This document shows, piece by piece, positions 1-7,091 of a stretch of DNA of 12,557 bases; positions within the stretch are counted from its first letter, which is position 1; each line of letters opens with the position of its first letter. The position numbers and the translations under genes are program-made. The stretch lies in the NCBI GenBank assembly GCA_002307275.1, contig DBTX01000087.1:25216-37772 (forward strand), read 5' to 3'. The notes under the pieces were generated by a model. The model was not told the DNA's origin, did not search any database, and was given only the letters and a program-made list of their open reading frames with translations. The DNA comes from Hungateiclostridiaceae bacterium UBA1305. GTDB taxonomy: Bacteria > Bacillota > Clostridia > Acetivibrionales > DTU013.

Positions 1-1110
1 GAAGGACCGGATCTTGAACTTCTTACTAAAAAACCGGAGGAAGTTTTTGATGATCCTGACATTAGTGTTGTAGTGGAAACGATCGGGGGCGTAAGAATCG
101 CTCATGAATATACGAAGAGGGCGTTTTCCATGAAAAAGCATGTAGTTACCTCAAATAAGGAACTCGTTGCGACGCATGGGCCGGAACTGCTGAAAATGGC
201 CGCGGAGAACGGCGTGAGTTATCTGTTCGAGGCCAGTGTCGGCGGCGGGATTCCAATTATAAGACCATTGAATCAGTGCCTTGCAGCAAATATCATCAAT
301 GGGATCACAGGAATATTGAATGGTACCACCAACTATATCCTTACTCAAATGCGCAGAGAGGGCCGTGATTTCGCAGAAGCTCTAAAAAGCGCTCAGCAGA
401 ATGGTTATGCGGAAGCTGACCCGACCGCGGATATTGAGGGCCACGATGCTTGCAGAAAAATAGCAATACTTTCCTCCATCGCATACAATGAATTTGTCGA
501 TTATAAGAATATTCATACAGAAGGCATTACAAAGCTCAGTCTTGCGGATATGCAGTATGCAGAAGCAATGGATTCCGTGATAAAGCTTGTTGCAGTGAGC
601 AGGAGGGAAGGCGGGAAAATATATGCGCGTGTAGCGCCGGCGATTATAAGCAAAAATCATCCGCTGGCTAATGTTGAGGATGTATTCAATGCGATTGTTG
701 TCAGGGGCGATGCGATCGGTGATGCGATGTTCTATGGCAGAGGCGCCGGTAAACTGCCTACTGCCAGTGCAGTCATAGCTGATATCATAGACATAGCAAG
801 ACATATTGAAAGCGGTGCGAAGAATATCTGGATCAGACAGGACTTTGACAATACGGTTCCGATTGCGGAAAGTGAAATCAGATATTTTATAAGAGTTGCC
901 GTGAGAAACAGTATTGAAGCTGCCAAGTTCATCGGCAAGGCTTTCGGCAAGGTCGAATACATCAGCCCAGGCAATAAGGAACTTTCAGGAGAGCTTGCCT
1001 TTACTACACGCAAGGCTGCTGAAGCCGAACTGAACGGTTGTATTGATAAACTCAAAGGAATTGGTTCGATCAGGGAAGTAATAAATGTGATAAGAATAGA
1101 AGAAGATTGA
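1..1110 (+). CDS. hom: Homoserine dehydrogenase, 5'-truncated by the window edge
   Basis: Reduces aspartate semialdehyde to homoserine with NAD(P)H, at the branch to threonine and methionine. The frame is open from base 1, so the gene starts upstream. 369 residues are visible, and ACT-containing family members run to about 430, so the N-terminal dinucleotide-binding GxGxxG part is missing. The visible part opens with the end of the Rossmann domain (VVVETIGG, residues 23-30 of the fragment; SNKELVATHG follows). The catalytic segment is AEADPTADIEGHDACRK, around residues 137-153; its Glu, Asp and Lys match known substrate and catalytic positions of the family. The last ~75 residues (from YFIRVAVRN) look like an ACT domain, which usually serves threonine feedback. 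A GTG at 73 is only an internal Val codon, not the start. The stop is followed 14 bases later by the aspartokinase start, with its SD overlapping the stop, so the two are probably one operon and translationally coupled. Confidence 0.95.
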   Translation, partial: EGPDLELLTKKPEEVFDDPDISVVVETIGGVRIAHEYTKRAFSMKKHVVTSNKELVATHGPELLKMAAENGVSYLFEASVGGGIPIIRPLNQCLAANIINGITGILNGTTNYILTQMRREGRDFAEALKSAQQNGYAEADPTADIEGHDACRKIAILSSIAYNEFVDYKNIHTEGITKLSLADMQYAEAMDSVIKLVAVSRREGGKIYARVAPAIISKNHPLANVEDVFNAIVVRGDAIGDAMFYGRGAGKLPTASAVIADIIDIARHIESGAKNIWIRQDFDNTVPIAESEIRYFIRVAVRNSIEAAKFIGKAFGKVEYISPGNKELSGELAFTTRKAAEAELNGCIDKLKGIGSIREVINVIRIEED

Positions 1111-1124
1111 GGAGGGTGCGGCGC

Positions 1125-2345
1125 GTGAGTCTTATTGTGCAAAAATATGGCGGTACCTCGGTTGCAAATGCCCAAAGGCTTGCCAATGTAGCAGGAAGGG
1201 TTGTTGAAGCTTACCGGGAAGGGCATTCAGTGGTAGTGGTAGTATCCGCGCAGGGAGATACTACGGATAACTTGATATCGAAAGCAGTTGAAATCAATGC
1301 CAATCCTTCGAAGCGCGAAATGGATATGCTGCTGGCTACAGGGGAACAGATCTCCATGGCACTTCTGGCAATGGCGGTCGAAAAGCTTGGCTGTCATGTC
1401 ACTTCACTAACCGGTTACCAGGCCGGCATTGCTACGGACAGCAATTATGGAAGTGCCAGAATCAAGAATATCGACACCGAAAGGCTTTTCAAGGAGCTTG
1501 ATGAAAAGAATATCGTCATTGTAGCCGGCTTTCAGGGCTGGAACAAATATGAGGATATCACCACCCTCGGCAGAGGCGGTTCCGACACAACGGCAGTAGC
1601 GTTGGCAGCAGCGTTGAAAGCGGATCTCTGTGAAATCTATACGGATGTGGACGGCGTTTATACCGCTGATCCCAGAATCGTGAAGAATGCCAGCAAGCTT
1701 GACGATATCTCCTATGACGAGATGCTGGAGCTTGCCAGTCTTGGTGCGAATGTGCTGCACAACAGGTCCGTGGAGATGGCAAAAAAATACGGTGTGAATA
1801 TGGTAGTCAGGTCAAGTTTGAATAAATCGCAGGGAACAGTGATAAAGGAGGTAGGCAACGTGGAGAAAATGCTTGTAAGAGGAGTTACAAGAGATAACGA
1901 TATCGCGAGGATCGCAGTTATGGGTATAGAAGATAAGCCAGGAATGGCCTTCAAGCTATTCTCGATGCTCTCCCGTGAAAAGATCAGCATTGATGTCATA
2001 CTACAATCCATAGGAAGAGATGAAACCAAGGATATCTCCTTCACAGTAAAAAAAGGCGATCTTCAGAAGGCGCTTGATGTATTGAACGCAAATCTCGGCG
2101 TCATCAGCGCAAAGGAAGTAAAATATTCCGACAAATATTCAAAAGTCTCCATTGTCGGAGCCGGTATGGTCAACAACCCCGGCGTGGCCTCAACGATGTT
2201 CGAAGCGTTGTTTGATGCTGATATCAACATCCATATGATCACAACATCGGAAATGAAAATATCGGTGCTTGTCGATGTCCAGAACGCTGAACGCGCCGTT
2301 GCCGCAATACATGAAAAATTCAAGCTCGGAGAAATCAACAGGTGA
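1125..2345 (+). CDS. lysC: Aspartokinase, LysC-type with two C-terminal ACT domains
   Basis: Phosphorylates L-aspartate, the first step towards lysine, threonine, methionine and diaminopimelate. The GTG start at 1125 was chosen because AGGAGGG (1110-1116) lies 8 bases upstream and the product then begins MSLIVQKYGGTSV, the usual family N-terminus. The in-frame TTG at 1107 adds six residues but has no SD at proper spacing. Length is 406 aa, close to the 408 aa of Bacillus subtilis aspartokinase II. The kinase domain has KYGGTSV (7-13), TTLGRGGSDTTAVALAAAL in the middle and YTDVDGVYTADPR. Tandem ACT domains fill the region after about residue 260 (IAVMGIEDKPGMAF and VSIVGAGMVNNPGVAS). These normally bind lysine and/or threonine; which effector applies here cannot be read from the sequence. 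An internal start at 1860 is listed separately. Confidence 0.96.
   Translation: MSLIVQKYGGTSVANAQRLANVAGRVVEAYREGHSVVVVVSAQGDTTDNLISKAVEINANPSKREMDMLLATGEQISMALLAMAVEKLGCHVTSLTGYQAGIATDSNYGSARIKNIDTERLFKELDEKNIVIVAGFQGWNKYEDITTLGRGGSDTTAVALAAALKADLCEIYTDVDGVYTADPRIVKNASKLDDISYDEMLELASLGANVLHNRSVEMAKKYGVNMVVRSSLNKSQGTVIKEVGNVEKMLVRGVTRDNDIARIAVMGIEDKPGMAFKLFSMLSREKISIDVILQSIGRDETKDISFTVKKGDLQKALDVLNANLGVISAKEVKYSDKYSKVSIVGAGMVNNPGVASTMFEALFDADINIHMITTSEMKISVLVDVQNAERAVAAIHEKFKLGEINR
1860..2345 (+). CDS. Probable internally initiated beta subunit of aspartokinase
   Basis: Inside the aspartokinase gene, AAAGGAGGT (1844-1852) is followed, 8 bases after its AGGAGG core, by an in-frame GTG at 1860. 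From there the frame reads MEKMLVRGVTRDND and continues to the aspartokinase stop, giving 161 residues that consist of the two ACT domains. The start falls at residue 246 of the full protein. In B. subtilis lysC, and in Corynebacterium glutamicum, an in-frame internal start is known to make a separate regulatory beta subunit. The B. subtilis beta subunit is of almost the same size and starts at the same residue number. The SD and spacing are seen directly; that the product is made and forms an alpha2beta2 enzyme is inferred from the family. Confidence 0.72.
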   Translation: MEKMLVRGVTRDNDIARIAVMGIEDKPGMAFKLFSMLSREKISIDVILQSIGRDETKDISFTVKKGDLQKALDVLNANLGVISAKEVKYSDKYSKVSIVGAGMVNNPGVASTMFEALFDADINIHMITTSEMKISVLVDVQNAERAVAAIHEKFKLGEINR

Positions 2346-2404
2346 ACCAAGGGGACGGTTCCTCTGGTTTGCGACCATGACAAGGGACTGGCCCTTGTCA
2401 CGCA
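2344..2404. repeat. REP-like double palindrome abutting the aspartokinase stop
   Basis: Two inverted repeats lie side by side directly after the stop codon. The first (about 2346-2370) pairs AACCAAGGGG with CCTCTGGTT, with one mismatch and one wobble. The second is perfect: TGACAAGGG (2378-2386), loop ACTGG, CCCTTGTCA (2392-2400). It extends by TGCG/CGCA if a 4-base bulge is allowed. No T-run follows either stem, so neither is a classical intrinsic terminator. The text GGGGACGGTTCC resembles dispersed palindromic repeats I recall from clostridial genomes; that link is from memory and cannot be checked here. Confidence 0.55.
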
Positions 2405-2476
2405 CAATGGCCGCTCCTGCATTACATCACGTTCATTGCGCATACTTCATATTTAGCTGCACAATTGATGATTGTG

Positions 2477-2503
2477 TTGGCATACAGGATTCGGTGATAT
2501 AAT
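2477..2503 (+). promoter_or_regulatory. Candidate sigma-A promoter for the cobalamin operon
   Basis: A perfect -10 box TATAAT (2498-2503) is preceded by TGA, an extended -10 element. TTGGCA (2477-2482) lies 15 bases upstream as a -35 box matching the consensus at five of six positions. The short spacer is offset by the extended -10. Transcription would begin near 2510, about 60 bases ahead of the riboswitch. A weaker alternative, TTGAAA (2521-2526) with TAGACT (2544-2549) at 17-bp spacing, lies closer to the riboswitch. Confidence 0.55.
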
Positions 2504-2540
2504 TTTTTGCATGCATATTGTTGAAATAGCAAACGGAATA

Positions 2541-2559
2541 GTATAGACTTAGTTTATAC
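2541..2559. promoter_or_regulatory. 19-bp near-perfect dyad ahead of the riboswitch
   Basis: GTATAGACT (2541-2549), a central T, then AGTTTATAC (2551-2559). Eight of nine position pairs are Watson-Crick and the ninth is G opposite T. It sits between the extended -10 promoter and the riboswitch, and overlaps the weaker alternative -10. It could be an operator or a short hairpin in the 5' leader. Nothing in the window identifies a binding protein. Confidence 0.4.
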
Positions 2560-2568
2560 AAAATGAAT

Positions 2569-2755
2569 TGAGTACAGGTTCGGCTGAAAAGCTGATAAAT
2601 AAGGGAAGTGGGTTAAAATCCCACGCGGTCCCGCCGCTGTAATAGAGGAGTTCGTCGCATGCCACTGGGTAACCGGGAAGGAGCGACAGGGTGATGATAC
2701 TAGAGCCAGAAGACCTGCCTGTGCGCTTACGCCATAACTCTACGAGCGATAGGGG
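2569..2755 (+). ncRNA. Cobalamin (AdoCbl-class) riboswitch
   Basis: The region shows the ordered conserved blocks of the cobalamin riboswitch: AAGGGAAG (from 2601) with the following GGTTAAAATCC segment, GCGGTCCCGCCGCTGTAAT around 2625-2643, GCCACTG (2661-2667), GGGAAGG (2675-2681), and the B12 box AGCCAGAAGACCTGCC (2704-2719). The closing helix is visible as ACAGG (2574-2578) with CCTGT (2718-2722). AACTC (2736-2740) downstream could pair with GAGTT (2648-2652), as expected for a loop-loop contact with the expression platform, but this is a hand-drawn guess. It precedes a strong terminator and an operon of corrinoid genes, so it probably represses by premature termination when cobalamin is bound. 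Outer limits are approximate. Confidence 0.95.
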
Positions 2756-2764
2756 GTGCATGGG

Positions 2765-2806
2765 ATGTCGATTGAACATCTGAACATGTATATCAAAGCC
2801 TCTTGA
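2765..2806 (+). CDS. Possible 13-codon leader ORF between riboswitch and terminator
   Basis: ATG at 2765 opens a short frame, MSIEHLNMYIKAS, ending with TGA at 2804-2806 inside the 5' arm of the terminator stem. AGGGGG (2751-2756) lies 8 bases upstream, a plausible SD. If translated, the ribosome would stop on the terminator and could affect folding. There is no run of regulatory codons and no known family, so it may well be chance. Confidence 0.22.
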   Translation: MSIEHLNMYIKAS

Positions 2807-2833
2807 CAGTAGTCAGGAGGCTTTATTTATTTC
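2795..2833 (+). terminator. Intrinsic terminator, likely the riboswitch expression platform
   Basis: AAAGCCTCTTGAC (2795-2807), loop AGTA, GTCAGGAGGCTTT (2812-2824) form a 13-bp stem with a single wobble, followed by the T-rich ATTTATTTC. It lies between the riboswitch and the first gene of the operon. Its place fits ligand-controlled termination. No clear antiterminator partner was found; AGAGG (2644-2648) could pair with CCTCT (2799-2803), but this is short. Confidence 0.85.
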
Positions 2834-2906
2834 GGAGCACCCGGAGCACGATGCAGGTTCGCTCCAAACAGAAACAAATGAAAGTCAAAATCAGGAGACA
2901 GGTTCG

Positions 2907-3482
2907 ATGCCTCCAAGGTTTTATTTGGGCAAGCTTATTGAAAGGCTGGATGATATGAAGGGTTTGATACATATTTATACCGGGGATGGAAAGGGTAAGA
3001 CGACGGCAGCCGTGGGATTAGGTGTCAGAGCCTGCGGCAGGGGAATGAAGGTACTGATGGTGCAATTCCTGAAAGGGACTCCTACCGGTGAACTATACAG
3101 TCTGAAAACGCTGGAACCGGATTTTGAATTGCACAGGGGAACCGGGATAACCAAGTTTACCTGGGAAATGAACGAAGAAGAAAAAGCGCAGACAACTGCA
3201 GAGCAGCAAGGTTTATTGGAATATGCGGCTGACTTGATTGAAAAAGGCGGAATAGACCTGCTCATTCTGGATGAAGTGCTGGGTGCGGTGTCAACGGGTA
3301 TGCTATCAAAAAATGCAGTTGTGGAATTTGTCAAGAACAAGCCCTGCAACCTTGAACTGGTATTGACCGGCAGGGGCGCATCCCCTGAGCTTGTGGAACT
3401 GGCCGATTATGTATCTGAAATCAAAGCTGTCAAACACCCGGCAGGAAAAGGTATTAAGGCGAGAAAAGGAATAGAATTCTAA
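2907..3482 (+). CDS. cobO: Cob(I)alamin/corrinoid adenosyltransferase, CobO/CobA/BtuR family
   Basis: Transfers the 5'-deoxyadenosyl group of ATP to cobalt(I) corrinoids, making adenosylcobinamide or adenosylcobalamin in the cytoplasm. The P-loop is GDGKGKTT (residues 26-33). The Walker-B-like segment is LLILDEVLGA, and the C-terminus ends TGRGASPELVELADYV...HPAGKGIKARKGIEF, the usual end of this family. The start is uncertain: ATG 2907 has AGGAG 9 bases upstream and gives 191 aa. ATG 2955 gives MKGLIHIYTGDGKGKTT, the common family N-terminus (175 aa), but only AAAGG upstream. I keep 2907 on SD strength. It is the first gene after the riboswitch and terminator, and btuF follows after 26 bases. 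Placement with btuFCD, cobU and cobS supports a role in cobinamide salvage. Confidence 0.94.
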   Translation: MPPRFYLGKLIERLDDMKGLIHIYTGDGKGKTTAAVGLGVRACGRGMKVLMVQFLKGTPTGELYSLKTLEPDFELHRGTGITKFTWEMNEEEKAQTTAEQQGLLEYAADLIEKGGIDLLILDEVLGAVSTGMLSKNAVVEFVKNKPCNLELVLTGRGASPELVELADYVSEIKAVKHPAGKGIKARKGIEF

Positions 3483-3508
3483 ACAAGAAATTAAGGAGAC
3501 TAATTATT

Positions 3509-4597
3509 ATGAATAATAGAAACACACGGGCATGGATTGCCCTTATTACAGTTATAATGACATTTACCTTCATACTGGCAGGCTGTGGAGGAACAGCCGT
3601 GCAGGAACAGCCGGCAGAGCAGTCCCAGTCGGTTGGACAGGCAGCCGCGGCAGAAGCTGATGCTTCGTCAACTCAGACGGCAACGGCAGATGCAGCCGCT
3701 TCAACGCTGGCGGATGCAACAAAAGCCTCCCCGGCACAGAAGTTTCCATTGAAGGTGACTGATGCAAGCGGTTTTGAAATGACTATTGCAAGCGAACCCA
3801 AAAGGATCATATCGCTTACGCTCGGCTCTGATGAGATGCTGCTCGGACTGCTTGACAAGAGCAGAATCATTGCCCTGACCAAGTATGCAGACGATACGGG
3901 GATTTCGAATGTTTCCGCTGAGGCTGCAGGCGTGCAGGAGAGAGTGTCCGCCGAAAATATCGAGGGTATTATCGCACTGAAACCGGATCTGGTGATCCTG
4001 GATACCTGGGCAGACACCAAAAATGTCAAACAAATGCGGGATGCGGGCATTACCGTATATACTTTCAAAACGCCCTCCAATATTGATGAACAGAAAACTG
4101 TCATCTCAGACCTTGCAAATATTACAGGGGCAGATGAAAAAGGTAAAGAATTGCTTGATTGGATGGATGCAAAGCTGAAGGCAGTCGAGGACAAGCTCTC
4201 GAAGCTTAAGCCGGAAGAGAAGCTTACATCTATGGACTACGGAGAAATGGGCAGCAGCGGGAAGGGTACCAATGTCGACGATATCGAAACAAGGGCCGGA
4301 CTGATCAATGTTGTGTCAAGGGCCGGTATGGAAGGCTGGCCGACAGTATCGAAGGAGAAAATGATCGAAATGAATCCGGACATTATTATCCTGCCCTCCT
4401 GGTATTATGATCAGAAAAATACTCTGCAGGGTATGATTGACACGTTGAAAAATGATAAAAGTCTACAAACAGTAAAGGCAATCAGCGGAGACAGGCTAAT
4501 TTCGGTGCCCAACCCTCATATCAGCGCCATTTCGCAGTATGTGGTGCTTGGAGTGGAGGATTTAGCAAAGGCGGCTTATCCAGAGTTATTCAAGTAG
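3509..4597 (+). CDS. btuF: Corrinoid ABC transporter substrate-binding lipoprotein (BtuF-like)
   Basis: Extracellular binding protein that would deliver cobalamin or cobinamide to the BtuCD permease. The start ATG has AGGAG (3494-3498) 10 bases upstream. A lipoprotein signal peptide with a hydrophobic stretch ends in the lipobox LAGC, with the lipidated Cys at residue 26. Residues 29-78 are a low-complexity Ala/Gln/Ser/Thr/Glu linker, longer than usual. The periplasmic-binding domain (TroA/BtuF type) starts around FPLKVTDASG (79) and includes EPKRIISLTLGSDEMLLGL, KPDLVILDTW and NPDIIILPSWY. Sequence alone cannot separate corrinoid from siderophore or heme binding in this family. The cobalamin riboswitch and the cobO, cobU and cobS neighbours make a corrinoid the likely ligand. 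Confidence 0.9.
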   Translation: MNNRNTRAWIALITVIMTFTFILAGCGGTAVQEQPAEQSQSVGQAAAAEADASSTQTATADAAASTLADATKASPAQKFPLKVTDASGFEMTIASEPKRIISLTLGSDEMLLGLLDKSRIIALTKYADDTGISNVSAEAAGVQERVSAENIEGIIALKPDLVILDTWADTKNVKQMRDAGITVYTFKTPSNIDEQKTVISDLANITGADEKGKELLDWMDAKLKAVEDKLSKLKPEEKLTSMDYGEMGSSGKGTNVDDIETRAGLINVVSRAGMEGWPTVSKEKMIEMNPDIIILPSWYYDQKNTLQGMIDTLKNDKSLQTVKAISGDRLISVPNPHISAISQYVVLGVEDLAKAAYPELFK

Positions 4598-4635
4598 TCG
4601 GTATAAGGATGGTAAGTGAGTGCTATGGGTAAAGT

Positions 4636-5730
4636 ATGAGTAAGGATACAAGCAGAATAAATATGGACATTGAAGCAGGGAACGTATTAAAGAGAACGCG
4701 GACAATCCCGCAGAAAATGAGGGCTGTCCTGCCGTTCATGTCTTTGCTGCTCCTGAGTGTGATTATCGTTGCAGTTTCGGTTGGGACTGTTTATGTACCA
4801 CTGGACAGGGCTTTCCGGATAATTCTGGCTCATATGGGCCTGCTGCAGGACCCGTCACTGCCGCAGGATCAAAACTCGATCATATTTCTCGTCAGACTGC
4901 CGCGTGTACTGATAGCTTGTCTTGCAGGCGGAGCACTGGCAGCTTGCGGCGCGGTCATGCAGGGGATGTTCCGCAATCCAATGGCGGACCCTGGGATATT
5001 GGGCGTATCAAGCGGTGCGGGACTTGGCGCGGTAATAGCCATAACACTTGGCTTTGCCGCTCAAAGCATTTACCTGCTTCCGATTTTTGCCTCCGTTGGA
5101 GCAATGCTTGCAGTTGCGGTGATTTACGTCCTTTCGCTGAGAAAGGGCAAAATAGCGCCTCTCACATTGATTCTGTCGGGTATTGCAGTCAGCACCTTTG
5201 TTGGTGCGTTTATACAATTAATATTAACGAATAGTAATACATATGAATTACATAAATTTGTTTTCTGGACGATGGGCGGGCTTAACGGGATGATGTGGGA
5301 TCAGGTACGCCTGATTACTGCGCCTGTCATCATTTTGCTCCTGATACTGATGCTTTTCTCACGTGATCTGAACCTGATGCAACTGGGAGAAGAAGAAGCG
5401 CAGGCGGTAGGTCTGGACCCGTCAAGAACGCGGAAGCTGCTGCTGCTGATTGCCTCGCTGCTCACAGCCAGTGCCATATCGGTATGCGGTCCCGTCGGCT
5501 TTGTAGGACTGATCGTACCGCATATCATGAGGCTTATCACTGGTCCGGACCATAGGATTCTAATACCCGCAAGTGCACTGGGGGGCTCTATTTTCCTGGT
5601 GGTCTGCGATATCATTTCCAGGTTGCCTGCCGGCGGAGAAATCAGTGTTGGAATCATCACAGCCATGCTGGGTGCGCCCTATTTCCTTTACCTCCTTATT
5701 AAAACGAGGAAGGAGGGCGGAATATTTTGA
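4636..5730 (+). CDS. btuC: Corrinoid ABC transporter permease (BtuC/FecCD family)
   Basis: Integral membrane subunit of the importer, with hydrophobic segments along the whole length, fitting the ~10 spans of this family. Family marks are RLPR (87-90), MQGMFRNPMADPGILGVSSG (108-127), the ATPase-coupling region with GEEEAQAVGLD, and PVGFVGLIVPHIMRLITGPD near the C-terminus. At 364 aa it is slightly long, because of a polar ~30-residue N-terminal extension before the first span. No good SD precedes ATG 4636 and the nearby upstream in-frame ATG (4609) runs into a stop, so the start is the best available rather than certain. Its TGA overlaps the TTG start of btuD by 3 bases, pointing to translational coupling. 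Confidence 0.93.
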   Translation: MSKDTSRINMDIEAGNVLKRTRTIPQKMRAVLPFMSLLLLSVIIVAVSVGTVYVPLDRAFRIILAHMGLLQDPSLPQDQNSIIFLVRLPRVLIACLAGGALAACGAVMQGMFRNPMADPGILGVSSGAGLGAVIAITLGFAAQSIYLLPIFASVGAMLAVAVIYVLSLRKGKIAPLTLILSGIAVSTFVGAFIQLILTNSNTYELHKFVFWTMGGLNGMMWDQVRLITAPVIILLLILMLFSRDLNLMQLGEEEAQAVGLDPSRTRKLLLLIASLLTASAISVCGPVGFVGLIVPHIMRLITGPDHRILIPASALGGSIFLVVCDIISRLPAGGEISVGIITAMLGAPYFLYLLIKTRKEGGIF

Positions 5731-6959
5731 GTACAGATGCAGATAAAAAGCTACTGGCGGTTGACGGACTAAGCCTGCAGATAAATGGTGCAAGCATTCT
5801 CAAAAATATATGTGCTGAAGCGGATAACCGTGAATTCATAGGGCTTATCGGGCCAAACGGGGCAGGAAAGACCACCCTTCTCAAATCTATCAATGGAATA
5901 AACAAAGGGTCCGGCAAAGTGGAAATCTGCGGAGAAAATCTGGCAGGCATGAGCCGGCGGGTGATTGCTTCAAAGATCGCCATGCTGCATCAGGATACCT
6001 CGGTCGCATTTCCATTTAGTGCGATGGATATTGTACTGACAGGCAGATATCATCAGCTTGGCAGGCTGAAATCCGAAAGGCCGGAGGATTATGAAATTGC
6101 CCGGAAATACATGGAGTTTACGGATACACTCAAGTTTGAAACGAGACCGATAAACACCTTGTCAGGCGGAGAGCGTCAGAGAGTGCTTTTTGCGAAGGTA
6201 TTGGCTCAGGAGACTGAGCTGATCCTGCTTGATGAACCTTCAGCAAGTCTGGATATAGCTCATGAGGAACAGATTTTCAAATATTCGGCTGAATTGTGCC
6301 GCAATGGGAAAACAATCATTGCCGCGGTGCATGACCTGAAAACTGCGGTACGCTTCTGTACCAGGCTAATATTGATGAAGACGGGGCAAATCATTGCCGA
6401 CGGGACTCCTGAGAATGTTATCACGCAGGAGAATTTGTCCGAGGCTTATGGAGTGAAAGCGCTTGTCTATAAAAACCGAATCTCCGGAATGGTTGATTTC
6501 CATATCCCGGGTCAGGCTGATATCACTCGTGGTGTTAAAATTCATGTCATTGGCGGAGGAGGCTCGGCATCGGGTGTAATCAGACAACTGTATGAAAGCG
6601 GTTTCGACGTTACCGCGGGTGTTTTTGCCCATGGCGACAGCGATCTGGGCTGCACTGAAGTATTCGGCGTTCGGGCGCTTGTATGCCAGCCGTTCAGTGA
6701 GATTGACGATCGGGCCTTCGAGGAAAATATCGAACTGATTGAGGCTGCGGATATTACCATCCTTTGTGATATGCCGTTTGGACACCAGAATATGAGAAAC
6801 CTGGAAGCGGCAGCGCATGCTTCCCGACTGGTGATCATTGAGGACGGCCGGCCTGAAGATCGTGATTTCACAGGGGGCAGTGCGCTATCACTCTACAATG
6901 CACTGAAAAAGAAAGCAATCGTAATAGATGTGGCAAGGCTTCATGAAGTATTGCCATAA
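5727..6959 (+). CDS. btuD: Corrinoid ABC transporter ATPase (BtuD-like) with extra C-terminal domain
   Basis: The TTG start overlaps the btuC stop (TTGA), with AGGAGGG (5711-5717) as SD. Residues 1-255 are a complete ABC ATPase: Walker A GPNGAGKTT (42-50), Q-loop Gln89, signature LSGGERQ (145-151), Walker B ILLDEP with Asp169/Glu170, and switch His202. BtuD/FecE ATPases usually stop near 250-270 aa; this one has 410. Residues ~270-410 form a second domain beginning KIHVIGGGGSASGVIRQLYE, a strand followed by a glycine-rich loop that looks like a Rossmann-type nucleotide-binding start. It contains alternating predicted strands (VTAGVFAHGDSDLG, ADITILCDMPFG, SRLVIIEDGR, KAIVIDVARL). I know no assigned function for this part. 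Long BtuD-like proteins in clostridia and methanogens are something I recall, not verified here. Confidence 0.93.
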   Translation: MSTDADKKLLAVDGLSLQINGASILKNICAEADNREFIGLIGPNGAGKTTLLKSINGINKGSGKVEICGENLAGMSRRVIASKIAMLHQDTSVAFPFSAMDIVLTGRYHQLGRLKSERPEDYEIARKYMEFTDTLKFETRPINTLSGGERQRVLFAKVLAQETELILLDEPSASLDIAHEEQIFKYSAELCRNGKTIIAAVHDLKTAVRFCTRLILMKTGQIIADGTPENVITQENLSEAYGVKALVYKNRISGMVDFHIPGQADITRGVKIHVIGGGGSASGVIRQLYESGFDVTAGVFAHGDSDLGCTEVFGVRALVCQPFSEIDDRAFEENIELIEAADITILCDMPFGHQNMRNLEAAAHASRLVIIEDGRPEDRDFTGGSALSLYNALKKKAIVIDVARLHEVLP

Positions 6960-7091
6960 GAAATTGTATGCAATGGAAGGGTAGAACCTGAAGCGCTTTC
7001 ACTAAAAAAGCACAGTAAAATATTGAAGAAAACATTATAGCAGAGCAGAGAGATAAAAATACATTGAACAATGCAGAAACGGGGTAGTTGG

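Noticed and set aside
382..804. Open frames on the - strand inside homoserine dehydrogenase (also 151-348 and 732-1226)
   Set aside because: They lie fully opposite a clear enzyme gene, have no family features and are low-complexity shadows of its codons.
2269..2502. 77-aa + strand frame across the aspartokinase end and spacer
   Set aside because: It is mostly a second frame of aspartokinase continued through the palindromic element, with no SD and no recognisable domain.
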